DNA from: Persephonella sp. | Lineage (GTDB): Bacteria > Aquificota > Aquificia > Aquificales > Hydrogenothermaceae | Direction of reading: 5' to 3' | Length of the DNA stretch: 57,509 nucleotides | Assembly: GCF_027023985.1 (NCBI RefSeq) | Contig: NZ_JALVTW010000003.1 | Coordinates: 1 to 57,509, forward strand | Shown: piece after piece, positions 24,901-33,483 of the stretch | Numbering within the stretch: position 1 is the stretch's first letter | Layout: each line of letters begins with the position of its first letter | Position numbers and translations under genes: made by a program | The notes under the pieces: model-generated | Databases searched by the model: none | What the model was told of the DNA's origin: nothing | The model's input: the letters and a program-made list of their open reading frames with translations, nothing else

Positions 24901-25445
24901 AGATGAGGGAAACAGTAGTTGAAAAAACAACCTATGATATAAGAGCTTTTGATGAGGAACTACAGGAAGGAGTTTTAACCAGAATAATTGAACACGGCTA
25001 TGACCTGATACTGCCTGTTAAGGTTTATTCAATTCCTGAAGGTAAAATAGAAGTAAAAGACAAAAAATCATATCATCTAAAGCCTAAAGTTCCTTACTAT
25101 ACATTTGCAACACTTATTCAAGATATGAAGGAAAAAGGTATCGGAAGACCTTCTACCTATGCAGTAACAGTTCAAAAACTTTTAGACAGGCATTACATAA
25201 TAGAAAGAAGAGGATACCTTTTCCCAACAAAACTGGGAAGAACTGTAATGGCACTGATTAAAAAGAGAGAAGATATTTATAAATTTGTTAATGAAAACTA
25301 CACAAAACAGCTTGAAGAAATTATGGACAAAGTAGAAAGAGGAGAAGCAGACTACGAAGAAGAACTGGAAAAGCTGTTTAATGAACTAAAAGAGAAAAAA
25401 TTATTCTTTAAAGTAGAACTTGGAAAGTATGCCTATGAAGAATGA
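21942..25445 (+). CDS. rgy: reverse gyrase
   Basis: The 1167-residue protein fuses an SF2 helicase-like half to a type IA topoisomerase. An N-terminal zinc finger has Cys14, Cys17, Cys32 and Cys35. Walker A is APTGIGKTT and the DEAD-box equivalent is VFVDDVDS. The Toprim domain starts VVIVESPNKARTIANFFG (about 607), with the acidic ATDPDTEGE. The catalytic Tyr is in ITYHRTDSIR. It introduces positive supercoils in an ATP-dependent manner and marks growth at high temperature. A second internal zinc finger seen in some members is not evident. Confidence 0.97.
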   Translation: MESKVIPLIYKNMCPNCGGDITSERLFKGLVCENCLPDEVPREDLCDFLGYGKFLDVCQLWSKVRDFKEFFRQIIKNDLWSIQETWATRFFLNISYALLAPTGIGKTTFGLVLSKYLKDKENKKAYLIFPTQMLVNQAHERLVSFGVPEEDILAYTSKFAKTKKKQEEYKERIKNNDFKILLTTTMFLYKNIDIIPKGEYALVFVDDVDSILKSAKNIDKVLMLLGFTQEDIDYTLKFITFKQNLFKKGQPTEEDFELLQHWQAKIQKIAEKRKGVLIVSSATSNPRSKRVNLFRELLGFEVGRPSLTLRNIEDVYEKPEKVWERSIDVIKKLGKGGLAFLSSSETRETLEKYVEFLNQNGITAVSYEELMDRLDEYREGKIQVAVGFASYRNPLARGIDLPDVIRYAVFIGVPKLQFNIRFEEEFIHLYYFMLSLTPFLARKKLLDPLEVKQLYDYINYLKIYAFIPPEKLEPEKLNKMRQIQQYVKKLIEKPEIFSAVQQSPEITLKKEGDTFILTTADVTGYIQASGRTSRLYAGGLTKGLAYLLVDDDKAFYSLQKKVRWFSEDIEFKPVEEINLEEILKQIDEDREKVRKVLSGEFIKEERQSFLTTVVIVESPNKARTIANFFGKPLRRKLKNLDAYEIAIGERFLTIVASKGHVYDLNKEEYYFGVKKNGELVPIFEPIDESKNNIIQSIRELDLEVNEIFIATDPDTEGEKISYDLFLNSLPYNYNIKRAEFHEVTKKAFLEAIKNYRDFDVNLVKAQLVRRVADRWIGFTISQYIQKKLHRHWLSAGRVQTPVLEWVINRTDEAKQKIAIVRVEINGYPFEFQFEDKKKAKWFYDHLEFVMVKALEKEEEHLFVKPFTTDTMLSEAARELRFSPQETMQLAQDLFEAGLITYHRTDSIRVSEAGVFVAKEYITENFGEEYFKPRTFSTAGGAHECIRPTRPMDADDLRSMIYTMNLQGITNKHIRLYDLIFRRFMASQMRETVVEKTTYDIRAFDEELQEGVLTRIIEHGYDLILPVKVYSIPEGKIEVKDKKSYHLKPKVPYYTFATLIQDMKEKGIGRPSTYAVTVQKLLDRHYIIERRGYLFPTKLGRTVMALIKKREDIYKFVNENYTKQLEEIMDKVERGEADYEEELEKLFNELKEKKLFFKVELGKYAYEE

Positions 25446-25510
25446 AAATCATAAATTCCTGCCTAAATTGGATATAGAATTTTTAAAAAATAAGGGTGGC
25501 AGGTAAGAAA

Positions 25511-25714
25511 ATGAAACTGAAGGTAAACGGAGAATACAGGGAATTTAACAAAGACCAGCTTACAATAAAAGAACTTGTTCAGGAACTTGGTATAAAAGCA
25601 CCAAACTATGCTGTTGCTGTAGGAATGGAAGTTATTCCCAAAAGTGAGTATGAAACATACCAGCTAAAAGACGGAGACGTCGTAGAAATAGTTACCTTTG
25701 TAGGCGGAGGCTAA
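25511..25714 (+). CDS. thiS: ThiS-family sulfur-carrier protein
   Basis: This 67-residue beta-grasp protein ends VTFVGGG, the diglycine tail that is adenylated and thiocarboxylated. The sequence MKLKVNGEYREF and VVEIVTFVGGG fits ThiS (thiamine thiazole sulfur donor) more than MoaD. The ATG at 25511 is preferred over an upstream GTG at 25496, since AGGT lies just ahead of it. Thiamine genes are not seen nearby. A second such carrier, TtuB-like, is at 42.4 kb. Confidence 0.75.
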   Translation: MKLKVNGEYREFNKDQLTIKELVQELGIKAPNYAVAVGMEVIPKSEYETYQLKDGDVVEIVTFVGGG

Positions 25715-26253
25715 AGCCCAAACCTCAGGATAAGCTTTCCGTCCTCTGCCTTTATATCTTTTAGAAAGCGATACATTAGTTTTTTGTTATCAAATCTATA
25801 AACCGGAACTGTGCTGAATACTTCACCAATAAATCCAAACAGAGTTTTTCTGTGATTTTCAGGTATAAAAGAAACAAGATTTTTTCTGAAAAATTCTAAC
25901 TTTTCAATAACAGGGTCTTTCAGGTATATAGCCCTTTTTTCAGGGTCATATTTGATACCACCTGATATAAGAACTTTTCCTTTTACTTCAGGAAGCATTT
26001 CCACAGAATAAATTACATCAGAACCTATCTTAATTCTGTCTTTTTGAATATTTAGCACATCAGGATTATCCAGTTTTATATGGACAAATTTATATTTTTT
26101 CTCAACAGGGAATTCCTTTTTCAGATAATCATTAAGTTCCTTTGTGGAAAGGGTGAGTGTTAATCCAGGAGTTCCTCCCTGATTTCCTGTCTGAACACAA
26201 CCAGTTATGACAAAGGCAAACATAAAAAATACAAGAAATATTTTTCTCATCAC
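25711..26253 (-). CDS. DUF1439-like lipoprotein
   Basis: The 180-residue protein has a lipoprotein signal with lipobox ITGC (Cys19) and a soluble beta-rich domain with LTLSTKELNDYLKKEFPVEKK, characteristic of YceB/DUF1439 lipoproteins that adopt a lipid-binding-like fold. Its exact role is unknown. It overlaps the convergent ThiS gene by 4 bases and follows queF with a 9-base gap. Confidence 0.7.
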   Translation of the reverse strand: MMRKIFLVFFMFAFVITGCVQTGNQGGTPGLTLTLSTKELNDYLKKEFPVEKKYKFVHIKLDNPDVLNIQKDRIKIGSDVIYSVEMLPEVKGKVLISGGIKYDPEKRAIYLKDPVIEKLEFFRKNLVSFIPENHRKTLFGFIGEVFSTVPVYRFDNKKLMYRFLKDIKAEDGKLILRFGL

Positions 26254-26261
26254 TCCCTCCC

Positions 26262-26642
26262 TTATTTATTATCCTCCGAGGAAACTGTTATTATTGTTTT
26301 AACATTTCCCCTTGGATTCCAGTCACCTATTACTTCTAAAAACCTTGGTTGAAGCAGGTTGTATAAATCATCATATATCTTATTGGTAGCTTCCTCGTGG
26401 GATATATACTGATTTCTGTATTTGTTCAGATAAAGTTTAAGTGATTTCAGCTCAACAATATACTGGTCAGGTATATATCTAATTTTTATTGTTGCAAAAT
26501 CCGGATATCCGGAACGAGGACATAAGCATGTAAACTCAGGAAAGGTTATATCAATTGTGTAATTTTTTTCCGGATTTGGATTAGGCCATCTTTCTAATTT
26601 TGCTTCCTGTATTTCCTTTTCTCCGTATTTTAACTGACTCAT
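26262..26642 (-). CDS. queF: NADPH-dependent 7-cyano-7-deazaguanine reductase QueF
   Basis: The 126-residue single-domain (YkvM-type) enzyme contains the catalytic Cys in [14 protein letters not shown], the substrate-binding [14 protein letters not shown] and the aspartate-glutamate stretch. It reduces preQ0 to preQ1 for queuosine synthesis. It is 1 base after the prenyl synthase gene on the same strand. With the PTPS-family gene at 19.9 kb it suggests queuosine synthesis. Confidence 0.93.
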   Translation of the reverse strand: MSQLKYGEKEIQEAKLERWPNPNPEKNYTIDITFPEFTCLCPRSGYPDFATIKIRYIPDQYIVELKSLKLYLNKYRNQYISHEEATNKIYDDLYNLLQPRFLEVIGDWNPRGNVKTIITVSSEDNK

Positions 26643-27515
26643 CTATACCTCTCTGCTTATTATATATTTTGCAATTTCCTGCAAGATTTCAGGGGATTTT
26701 AATATTTTAATCTCATTTACTGCTTTTTCAATATAATCTTTTGCTATTTTTTTAGATTTTTCAATACCATACAAAGATGGATATGTAAGTTTATTTTTCT
26801 CCCTATCTTTTCTGGTTTTTTTTCCTAATTTTTTCTCATCTCCTATCTCATCAAGCACATCATCCCATATCTGAAATGCCAGTCCTATATAAAGACCATA
26901 ATTTTTGAGAACTTTTTCTTCCTCATCTGTTGCATTTGCCAGAACAGCACCTATCTGGCAACAAGACTGGATAAATTTTGCTGTTTTATGGGTATGTATA
27001 AACTGAATATCATCAAAAACATTTTCTTTTTCATGGAGTATATCAGCTGCCTGTCCTCCTACCATTCCGTATATACCTGTTCCATGGGCAAGGAGATTAA
27101 TAACTTTTATAAGCTTTTCAGCCGGAACACTTTGGTTCTGAGATATCAGTTCAAAGGCATAAGACTGAAGACCATCTCCGGCAAGAATTGCGATTGCTTC
27201 TCCGAAAACCTTATGGCAGGTAGGTTTTCCTCTCCTAAGGTCATCATCATCCATTGCAGGAAGGTCATCATGTATCAGGGAGTATGTATGGATAAACTCT
27301 GCTGCAACAGCAATATCAACTATATCCTCTATATCTTCTTTCCCTACCGCTTTAGCACTTTCCAGTATCAAAATAGGTCTAAGTCTTTTTCCACCGGCAT
27401 TAAGGGAATAAGCCATTGCCTCAAAAAGTTTTTCAGGAGTTCCTGATGGAATATATTCCTGAATTTTCCTATTGATAAATTCTGCCTGCTGCTTAAGATA
27501 AGCCTTTATATCCAT
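26643..27515 (-). CDS. ispA: polyprenyl diphosphate synthase (farnesyl/geranylgeranyl type)
   Basis: The enzyme has the first aspartate-rich motif HDDLPAMDDDDLRRG (bacterial DDxxxxD type) and the second motif FQIWDDVLD, plus GGKRLRPIL for diphosphate binding. It condenses IPP with allylic diphosphates, giving FPP or GGPP. Chain length cannot be fixed from sequence alone. The start at 27515 (MDIKAYL) is preferred over TTG 27527, because GAGAGG lies 4 bases before this ATG. Confidence 0.88.
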   Translation of the reverse strand: MDIKAYLKQQAEFINRKIQEYIPSGTPEKLFEAMAYSLNAGGKRLRPILILESAKAVGKEDIEDIVDIAVAAEFIHTYSLIHDDLPAMDDDDLRRGKPTCHKVFGEAIAILAGDGLQSYAFELISQNQSVPAEKLIKVINLLAHGTGIYGMVGGQAADILHEKENVFDDIQFIHTHKTAKFIQSCCQIGAVLANATDEEEKVLKNYGLYIGLAFQIWDDVLDEIGDEKKLGKKTRKDREKNKLTYPSLYGIEKSKKIAKDYIEKAVNEIKILKSPEILQEIAKYIISREV

Positions 27516-27560
27516 ATATCCTCTCAAATTTTGTATTAACCAGAAAAATATAAAATATTT

Positions 27561-27905
27561 TCACATAATATCAAAGGCATTTTCTATATGTCTTATCTGG
27601 TTTTTGTCAATGGCTATTACATCAAACCTGATATTTTCATAATTTGTAGTTGTTTTTGTTAAATAAGCATTTGCAGTTTTCATTATCTTCTGGATTTTCC
27701 GGTGGTCTATACTTTCTTCAGGTGAAATAAAACTGCCGCTTCGAAACCGAACCTCTACAAATATAAGGGTATTACCCTGTTTGGCTATAATATCAATCTC
27801 ACCATATCTGGTTCTAAAATTTCTGTCCAGAATGGTATAACCTTTTTGCTTCAAAAAATTTACAGCTTTTTCTTCTGCTATTTTCCCGATATTAGAACTA
27901 CTCAT
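27561..27905 (-). CDS. yraN: UPF0102/YraN-family endonuclease-like protein
   Basis: The 114-residue protein carries the YraN signature: GKIAEEKAVNFLKQKGYTILDRNFR, then RYGEIDIIAKQGNTLIFVEVRFRSG, the Glu-Asp-EVK-like nuclease core of the Holliday-junction-resolvase fold. The substrate is unknown. An extended -10 box (TGGTATAAT, core at 27913-27918) lies only 7 bases before the ATG and no Shine-Dalgarno is seen, so the mRNA may be leaderless. Confidence 0.85.
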   Translation of the reverse strand: MSSSNIGKIAEEKAVNFLKQKGYTILDRNFRTRYGEIDIIAKQGNTLIFVEVRFRSGSFISPEESIDHRKIQKIMKTANAYLTKTTTNYENIRFDVIAIDKNQIRHIENAFDIM

Positions 27906-27967
27906 AAAAATGATTATACCAGCAAGCTGATATAATAGTTTTCAAAAATATTTTTGAGGAGTGGCAA

Positions 27968-29278
27968 ATGATAAAAAGATACACCCTTGAAAGAATGGGA
28001 AATGTGTGGAGCGAAGTTAACAAATTTCAAAAATGGTTAGATGTTGAGATTGCAATTTGTAGAGCATGGAACAAACTTGGAAAAATTCCTGATGAAGCCC
28101 TTAGGGAAATAGAAGAAAAAACATATATTGATGAAAGCGTTGTTGAGAGAATACATCAGCTTGACAAGATTTACAACCATGATGTTTTGGCTTTTGTAAC
28201 TGCCATAGCAGAGCAGGTTGGGGAAAATGGCAGATATATACATCTTGGAGTAACATCTTCAGATGTTATAGATACTGCCCTTGGACTTTTGATGAGAGAA
28301 ACTGCTGATATTCTTATTCAGGATATAGATGCACTGCTGCCTGTTCTTATGGAAAATGCTTTTAAATATAAAAAGACTGTTATGATGGGAAGAACACACG
28401 GTGTCCATGCAGAACCAATGGTATTCGGGCTAAAATTTGCCCTCTGGTATGAAGAGATGAAAAGAAACAGGAAAAGACTGGAACATGCCAGAGAAGTTGT
28501 TTCTGTAGGGGCAATCTCAGGAGCTGTTGGAACATACTCAAATATCCCACCGGAAGTGGAAAAATACGCCCTTGAAGAGCTTGGTCTAAAACCTGAACCT
28601 GTTTCAAATCAGGTTGTTCAACGGGACAGACATGCAGAATTCATGGCAGCAATGGCTATAACAGCATCATCACTTGAAAAAATAGCAGTTGAGATAAGGC
28701 ATTTACAAAGAACAGAAGTTCTAGAAGCACAGGAGCCATTTAAAAAAGGTCAAAGGGGTTCTTCTGCAATGCCCCATAAGAAAAACCCAATAACCTGTGA
28801 AAGAATAACAGGACTTGCCAGAGTAATCAGGGCAAATGCAATTCCTGCGATGGAAGATATTGCCCTCTGGCATGAAAGGGATATCTCCCATTCCTCAGTT
28901 GAGAGAGTTGTCCTACCTGATAGTGCAATAGCACTGGATTATATCCTTTATCTCACAAAGAAAGTTCTGGAAGGTCTTGTGGTATATCCTGAAAATATGA
29001 AGAGAAATATGGATTTATCAAAAGGACTATATTTTTCATCAAAAGTGCTTGTTGCACTTGTTGAAAAAGGATTATCCAGAGATGAGGCTTACGACATAGT
29101 CCAGAGAAATGCCATGAAAGCATGGGACACACCAGGATTAATGTTCAAAGATGCCCTTTTACAAGACCCAGAAGTAACATCAAGGCTTTCACCTGAAGAA
29201 TTGGACAAAATATTTGACGTTAATGCATTTTTGAAAAATGTTCCTTATATTTATGAAAGAGTATTTGGAAAATATTAG
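27968..29278 (+). CDS. purB: adenylosuccinate lyase
   Basis: The 436-residue fumarase-superfamily enzyme contains the signature SSAMPHKKNPITCE (about 263-276, catalytic Ser loop), the second-site motif GVTSSDVIDTALG, and the His of MMGRTHGVHAEP. It acts twice in purine synthesis, on SAICAR and adenylosuccinate. TATAAT at 27931-27936 is a candidate -10 box. GAGGAG precedes the ATG. Confidence 0.96.
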   Translation: MIKRYTLERMGNVWSEVNKFQKWLDVEIAICRAWNKLGKIPDEALREIEEKTYIDESVVERIHQLDKIYNHDVLAFVTAIAEQVGENGRYIHLGVTSSDVIDTALGLLMRETADILIQDIDALLPVLMENAFKYKKTVMMGRTHGVHAEPMVFGLKFALWYEEMKRNRKRLEHAREVVSVGAISGAVGTYSNIPPEVEKYALEELGLKPEPVSNQVVQRDRHAEFMAAMAITASSLEKIAVEIRHLQRTEVLEAQEPFKKGQRGSSAMPHKKNPITCERITGLARVIRANAIPAMEDIALWHERDISHSSVERVVLPDSAIALDYILYLTKKVLEGLVVYPENMKRNMDLSKGLYFSSKVLVALVEKGLSRDEAYDIVQRNAMKAWDTPGLMFKDALLQDPEVTSRLSPEELDKIFDVNAFLKNVPYIYERVFGKY

Positions 29279-29286
29279 GGGGAGCC

Positions 29287-30645
29287 ATGAGAAAAATCCT
29301 AACAGGGCTGGCTATTTTGGTTGCCGGCCAGTCCTTTGCACAAACAGTTTTTCCACAAATAACAGGACTGGAAATTTACAGAAATACAGCCTTTATCAAA
29401 GAGAAAGTATCAGCTACCAGCAATACCACAATAATTCTTCCACACAACATTGATATAAACAGCTTAAATATCTCTCTTCAACCAGATATATGTAATATTC
29501 TCCAGATTACACAAACAAAAGCAGAATATCCTCAAGAATACAAAAATTTGCAAAAACAGATAGAGCAGTTAAACCAAAGGATGCAGACCATAGACAGCCA
29601 GCTAAAAGCACTGGAAAAAATCCAGCTAAACCCAAAAGGATTAGATGAAAATATAAGCAAAATTGGAAATATTTATGAAGAAAAGTTAGCAGAAAGGGAA
29701 AAAATAAAAAAACAGATTTCACAATTACAGAAAAAATTAGAAAAAATCAGGAAAAAATACCAGACATCAATAAAATTAAAAACAGACTGCCAGACACCTC
29801 GGCTAAATTTAAAAATACCTGAAAAAATCACAGGCTATCAGCAATACAGTATCTACGCATCAACTTTCAATAAAAAAATCAAGATACTAAATAACCTTTC
29901 TATAAAAAACCAGACAGACTTTGAATTAAAAAATATATCAGTTGAATACTATCCATACATGAAAACACTGACAATCCAGCCACCTCCATTTAACAGACCT
30001 GTTTTTAGAACGCCAAAACTTTATATGAAACAGGTAGAGGCACTACCCCAAACCCAAATAACAGAAACAGAAACCAAGTTCTTCTACACGGTAAAAAATG
30101 TAAATATTCCCGCAAAAAGTTCAGTAAAAGTAAATATCCAGAAAAAAGAGTATCCGGCTGATTTCAACATTTTTATTGATGGCTATGCCACAGCTACACC
30201 ATTTTTGATGGCTGTTTTCAAACCTGACCAGAACTTTCCACCTTCAATGGCTGCTTTTTATGTAGATGGAGTTTTCATTGGGAAAGGTAGATTAAAGCCA
30301 ATTTCAGAGGGAGAAGAAAATAAGCTCTATTTAGGTGAAGATGTTTTTGTAAAAGTAAATAAATATCTAAAAGAAAATAAAATTGAAAAAACATTTTTAG
30401 GAAAAGTAGTAACCACAAAAATATGGCATTATTCTATAAAGAATAAGCACAAAAAAGCTATAAAGATTGTCCTCGTTGACAGAGTTCCTGTTCAGAGAAC
30501 AGAAAAAGAAGAAATTCAGCCTATATCCTCAAAAAAATGGAAAAAATTGGAAGCCAACGGCAAGATTATCTGGGAGTTTGTCCTTCCACCAGACAACACT
30601 CTGGAACTGGATTTTGGATACAAAATCATAAGAACAAAAGAATAA
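29287..30645 (+). CDS. DUF4139-domain secreted protein with coiled coil
   Basis: The 452-residue protein has a signal peptide (1-19, ending SFA), a short N-terminal beta region, a coiled coil (about 78-155, rich in Lys/Gln/Glu), and a beta-rich C-terminal half resembling DUF4139, with AFYVDGVFIGKGRL and FLGKVVTTKIWHYSIKNKHKKAI. Family members are periplasmic or surface proteins of unknown function, sometimes annotated as mucoidy inhibitors. It follows purB by 8 bases. Confidence 0.7.
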   Translation: MRKILTGLAILVAGQSFAQTVFPQITGLEIYRNTAFIKEKVSATSNTTIILPHNIDINSLNISLQPDICNILQITQTKAEYPQEYKNLQKQIEQLNQRMQTIDSQLKALEKIQLNPKGLDENISKIGNIYEEKLAEREKIKKQISQLQKKLEKIRKKYQTSIKLKTDCQTPRLNLKIPEKITGYQQYSIYASTFNKKIKILNNLSIKNQTDFELKNISVEYYPYMKTLTIQPPPFNRPVFRTPKLYMKQVEALPQTQITETETKFFYTVKNVNIPAKSSVKVNIQKKEYPADFNIFIDGYATATPFLMAVFKPDQNFPPSMAAFYVDGVFIGKGRLKPISEGEENKLYLGEDVFVKVNKYLKENKIEKTFLGKVVTTKIWHYSIKNKHKKAIKIVLVDRVPVQRTEKEEIQPISSKKWKKLEANGKIIWEFVLPPDNTLELDFGYKIIRTKE

Positions 30646-30766
30646 AGTAAGTATTATAAAAACATGGAAAGTTTCTGATTGAATATTCAGGATACATATC
30701 AAAACTTTGTCAAATTATCTGAAAGAAATTTATAAAGATTTCATTTTTATAATCACTACATATTAG

Positions 30767-31331
30767 CCTCAAATTCCTTATAGGCACTCTAAAAACAATT
30801 ACAAAAAGCATTTCCAAGTATGAACTTACCAATGTTTCAATTCCTTATAGGCACTCTAAAAACATCCTGAATATTTTACACCTGAAATGCCAATTTATTG
30901 TTTCAATTCCTTATAGGCACTCTAAAAACCACATTTAGGAGCTGACCCTACATTTTTTATAAAGCGTTTCAATTCCTTATAGGCACTCTAAAAACGGTAG
31001 GAAACCACGGAAGACTTAAAAAACAGAGAGAAGCGTTTCAATTCCTTATAGGCACTCTAAAAACACTCCAACCACAGAAGACGGAAATATCTGGAGAGAG
31101 TGTTTCAATTCCTTATAGGCACTCTAAAAACCCTGACATATGGGCAGATTTGAAAATATAGAGGGCTGTTTCAATTCCTTATAGGCACTCTAAAAACAAC
31201 ATACAGAATACTCGGACAGATAGCAAGAGAATTGTTTCAATTCCTTATAGGCACTCTAAAAACAACAAAACATTTGGATTAGCAAATGAAAATTTTTATT
31301 AGTTTCAATTCCTTATAGGCACTCTAAAAAC
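30767..31331 (-). CRISPR. orphan CRISPR array, 9 repeats / 8 spacers
   Basis: Repeats of 30 bp begin GTTTCAATTCCTTATAGG and end ACTCTAAAAAC. They start at 30767, 30834, 30900, 30966, 31035, 31102, 31168, 31234 and 31302. Spacers are 36-39 bp. Eight repeats are identical; the leftmost (30767-30796) has five changed bases at its left end (CCTCA for GTTTC). On the minus strand, the repeat ends AATTGAAAC, the usual 5'-handle sequence of type I/III crRNAs, so transcription runs right to left. The degenerate repeat is therefore at the trailer end. No cas gene is within the window. Confidence 0.97.
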
Positions 31332-31671
31332 CCCTGAAATTGATTTCATATTCTATTGTCAAATAGCCGTTGATATATCTTATTGAAATTAAATATACGA
31401 AAAATTATAGTCCTTGTCAAATTGATTTAATTTTCAGTCGACCTCCAATCTCGCAAAAATCCCCGGGGATCGACAAACCTTTGGTATACAAAGCCGAGAT
31501 TTAAATTTTAGCCAAATTTCCTGTGAGATTTTGTCTCAATTAAGGTTCAAAAATCTGCGATTGACAGACTCAGATTTTTTGAATTTTTGAAAAGATCTAA
31601 GTAATTGAAGAAAATCAAAAAATAATATAAATTGTATAACCTATATAAATTCTATTTTAAGAGGTGGAAAA
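31332..31671 (-). other. CRISPR leader / 340-bp intergenic region
   Basis: The stretch between the array and miaB is AT-rich and holds the array promoter (next entry). It also has a 12-bp GC palindrome ATCCCCGGGGAT at 31459-31470, and an inverted repeat AAAAATCTG/CAGATTTTT at 31549-31557 and 31571-31579. The right end carries the miaB promoter and its ribosome-binding site (GAGGTGG). No ORF with coding character is visible. Confidence 0.7.
31392..31420 (-). promoter_or_regulatory. CRISPR array promoter
   Basis: On the minus strand, TTGACA (31415-31420) and TATATT (31392-31397) are spaced by exactly 17 bases. The predicted transcript starts near 31385, about 50 bases before the first full repeat at 31331, in the direction expected from the repeat handle. 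Confidence 0.7.
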
Positions 31672-32988
31672 TTGAAAAAATATTACATAAGAACATTTGG
31701 CTGTCAGATGAATGTAAACGACAGTCAAAAAATGGCAGGAATTCTAAAAAGTTTAGGTTATGAACCGGCAAAAGATTGGGAAGAAGCTGATGTTATACTG
31801 GTCAATACATGTTCCGTCCGTGAAAAACCAGACCAAAAGGTTTTATCAGCACTGGGAGAATTCAAAAAAATAAAAAATAAAAATCCAGATGCAATTATTG
31901 GTGTATGCGGCTGCCTTGCTCAAAGGGCAGGATATGAAATTCTCCAGAAAGCACCGTTTATTGATATGGTATTTGGAACAACAAACATTCACCATCTTCC
32001 ACAACTTCTAAAAGAGGCAGAAGCAGGAAACAAAGCAGTTGAAATCATAGAGGACATAGATGCAAACGAAACAGAATTAGACAAATACCCAACAGTCAGA
32101 GACAACAAATACACAGCTTACGTCACAATTATAAGAGGCTGTGATAAAAAATGCACATATTGTATAGTCCCTTACACCAGAGGAAAAGAAAGAAGCCGTA
32201 GGATTGGAGAAATACTACAGGAGGTTCAATGGCTTGTTGAAGATGGAGTTAAAGAAATACACCTGATAGGTCAAAATGTAACTGCCTACGGTAAAGACCT
32301 TGGGGATGTTAAGTTTTATGAACTGCTTTATGCAGTTGCCGATATAGATGGTGTAGAAAGGATAAGATTCACAACAGGACATCCAAGGGATTTAGATGAA
32401 GAAACTATAAAAGCAATGGCAGAAATTTCTCAGGTCTGTGAATATCTTCACCTTCCAATACAGGCAGGTTCGGACAGAATTTTGAAAGCTATGGATAGAG
32501 GATATACACAAAAAGAATACCTACAAAAAATAGAACTTCTGAAAAAATACATTCCAAATATAGCACTTTCCACAGATATAATCGTTGGTTTTCCTGGAGA
32601 AACCTATGAAGACTACCTTGAAACAATAAAAGTTCTGAAAGAAGTGGAATATGACCAGGTCTTCGCCTTTAAATATTCACCAAGACCAGGAACTCCAGCA
32701 GCAGAAATGCAGATGACAGAAAAGCCGGAAACCGTGAGCAAATGGCTAAATGACTTGATAAATCTCCAAAAAGACATTAGTTTTAAGAAAAATAGGGAAT
32801 ACGAGAACAAAATTGTTGAAGTTCTGGTTGAGGAAGAAAAAGACGGCAAATTTGTAGGTAGAACCAGAACAAATAAACTTGTTCATTTTGAAAGCAGGCA
32901 TAACTTATTAGGAGAAATAGTAAATCTCAGAATAAGCAAAGCCAACAGGTTCAGCCTTGAAGGTGAATTAGTAGAGGAATTAGTATAA
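31672..32988 (+). CDS. miaB: tRNA (N6-isopentenyladenosine-37) C2-methylthiotransferase MiaB
   Basis: The 438-residue radical SAM methylthiotransferase has the UPF0004 domain with its three cluster cysteines (FGCQMNVND, NTCSVRE, GVCGCLAQ), the radical SAM triad in GCDKKCTYCIVP, and a C-terminal TRAM domain (about 375-436). It adds a methylthio group to i6A37 of tRNAs that read UNN codons. Start is TTG 31672, behind GAGGTGG. Confidence 0.95.
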   Translation: MKKYYIRTFGCQMNVNDSQKMAGILKSLGYEPAKDWEEADVILVNTCSVREKPDQKVLSALGEFKKIKNKNPDAIIGVCGCLAQRAGYEILQKAPFIDMVFGTTNIHHLPQLLKEAEAGNKAVEIIEDIDANETELDKYPTVRDNKYTAYVTIIRGCDKKCTYCIVPYTRGKERSRRIGEILQEVQWLVEDGVKEIHLIGQNVTAYGKDLGDVKFYELLYAVADIDGVERIRFTTGHPRDLDEETIKAMAEISQVCEYLHLPIQAGSDRILKAMDRGYTQKEYLQKIELLKKYIPNIALSTDIIVGFPGETYEDYLETIKVLKEVEYDQVFAFKYSPRPGTPAAEMQMTEKPETVSKWLNDLINLQKDISFKKNREYENKIVEVLVEEEKDGKFVGRTRTNKLVHFESRHNLLGEIVNLRISKANRFSLEGELVEELV

Positions 32989-33006
32989 AGTGAGGAGGCC
33001 AATATC

Positions 33007-33483
33007 ATGATTGAAATGAATGTGCAGGGAATTACTTTAGACCCTGTTACAAATATGCCCATTGTTATTCTTAGGGGAAAAGAGACTGATCATGTTCTTC
33101 CTATATGGATTGGAATTTTTGAAGCAAACGCAATCGCAATGCAACTCGAAGGTATCACAAGACCAAGACCGATGACCCATGACCTGATTAACAGTATTAT
33201 TGATTCTTTAAATGGAGTTGTGGAGTATATTTATATCCACGATTTAAGAGATAACACTTACTATGCAGAAATATCAATCAAAGCCGGAGAAAAACCTCTT
33301 AAAATTGATGCAAGACCAAGCGATGCTATTAATATTGCTTTAAGGAGTAAAGCTCCTATCTTTGTTTCAGAAGAAGTTCTTGAAAAATCTCAGATTGATG
33401 ATGGAAAACTGGATGCCTCTGAAGAAGAAATTAAAGAATGGCTTGAATCTATAAAACCTGAAGATTTTGAGTCTTTCCTTTAA
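33007..33483 (+). CDS. DUF151 bifunctional nuclease family protein
   Basis: The 158-residue protein matches the DUF151/BFN fold: [19 protein letters not shown] at residues 30-48, RPMTHDLI, and the conserved [15 protein letters not shown] proteobacterial/plant relative was reported to have RNase and DNase activity, while the Thermotoga member is structurally known. The role here is unknown. It is 18 bases after miaB and overlaps the convergent fabH by 4 bases. Confidence 0.9.
   Translation: MIEMNVQGITLDPVTNMPIVILRGKETDHVLPIWIGIFEANAIAMQLEGITRPRPMTHDLINSIIDSLNGVVEYIYIHDLRDNTYYAEISIKAGEKPLKIDARPSDAINIALRSKAPIFVSEEVLEKSQIDDGKLDASEEEIKEWLESIKPEDFESFL

Noticed and set aside
31332-31671. cas gene fragment or tracrRNA beside the CRISPR array
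   Set aside because: No ORF with coding character and no anti-repeat other than the repeats themselves was found.
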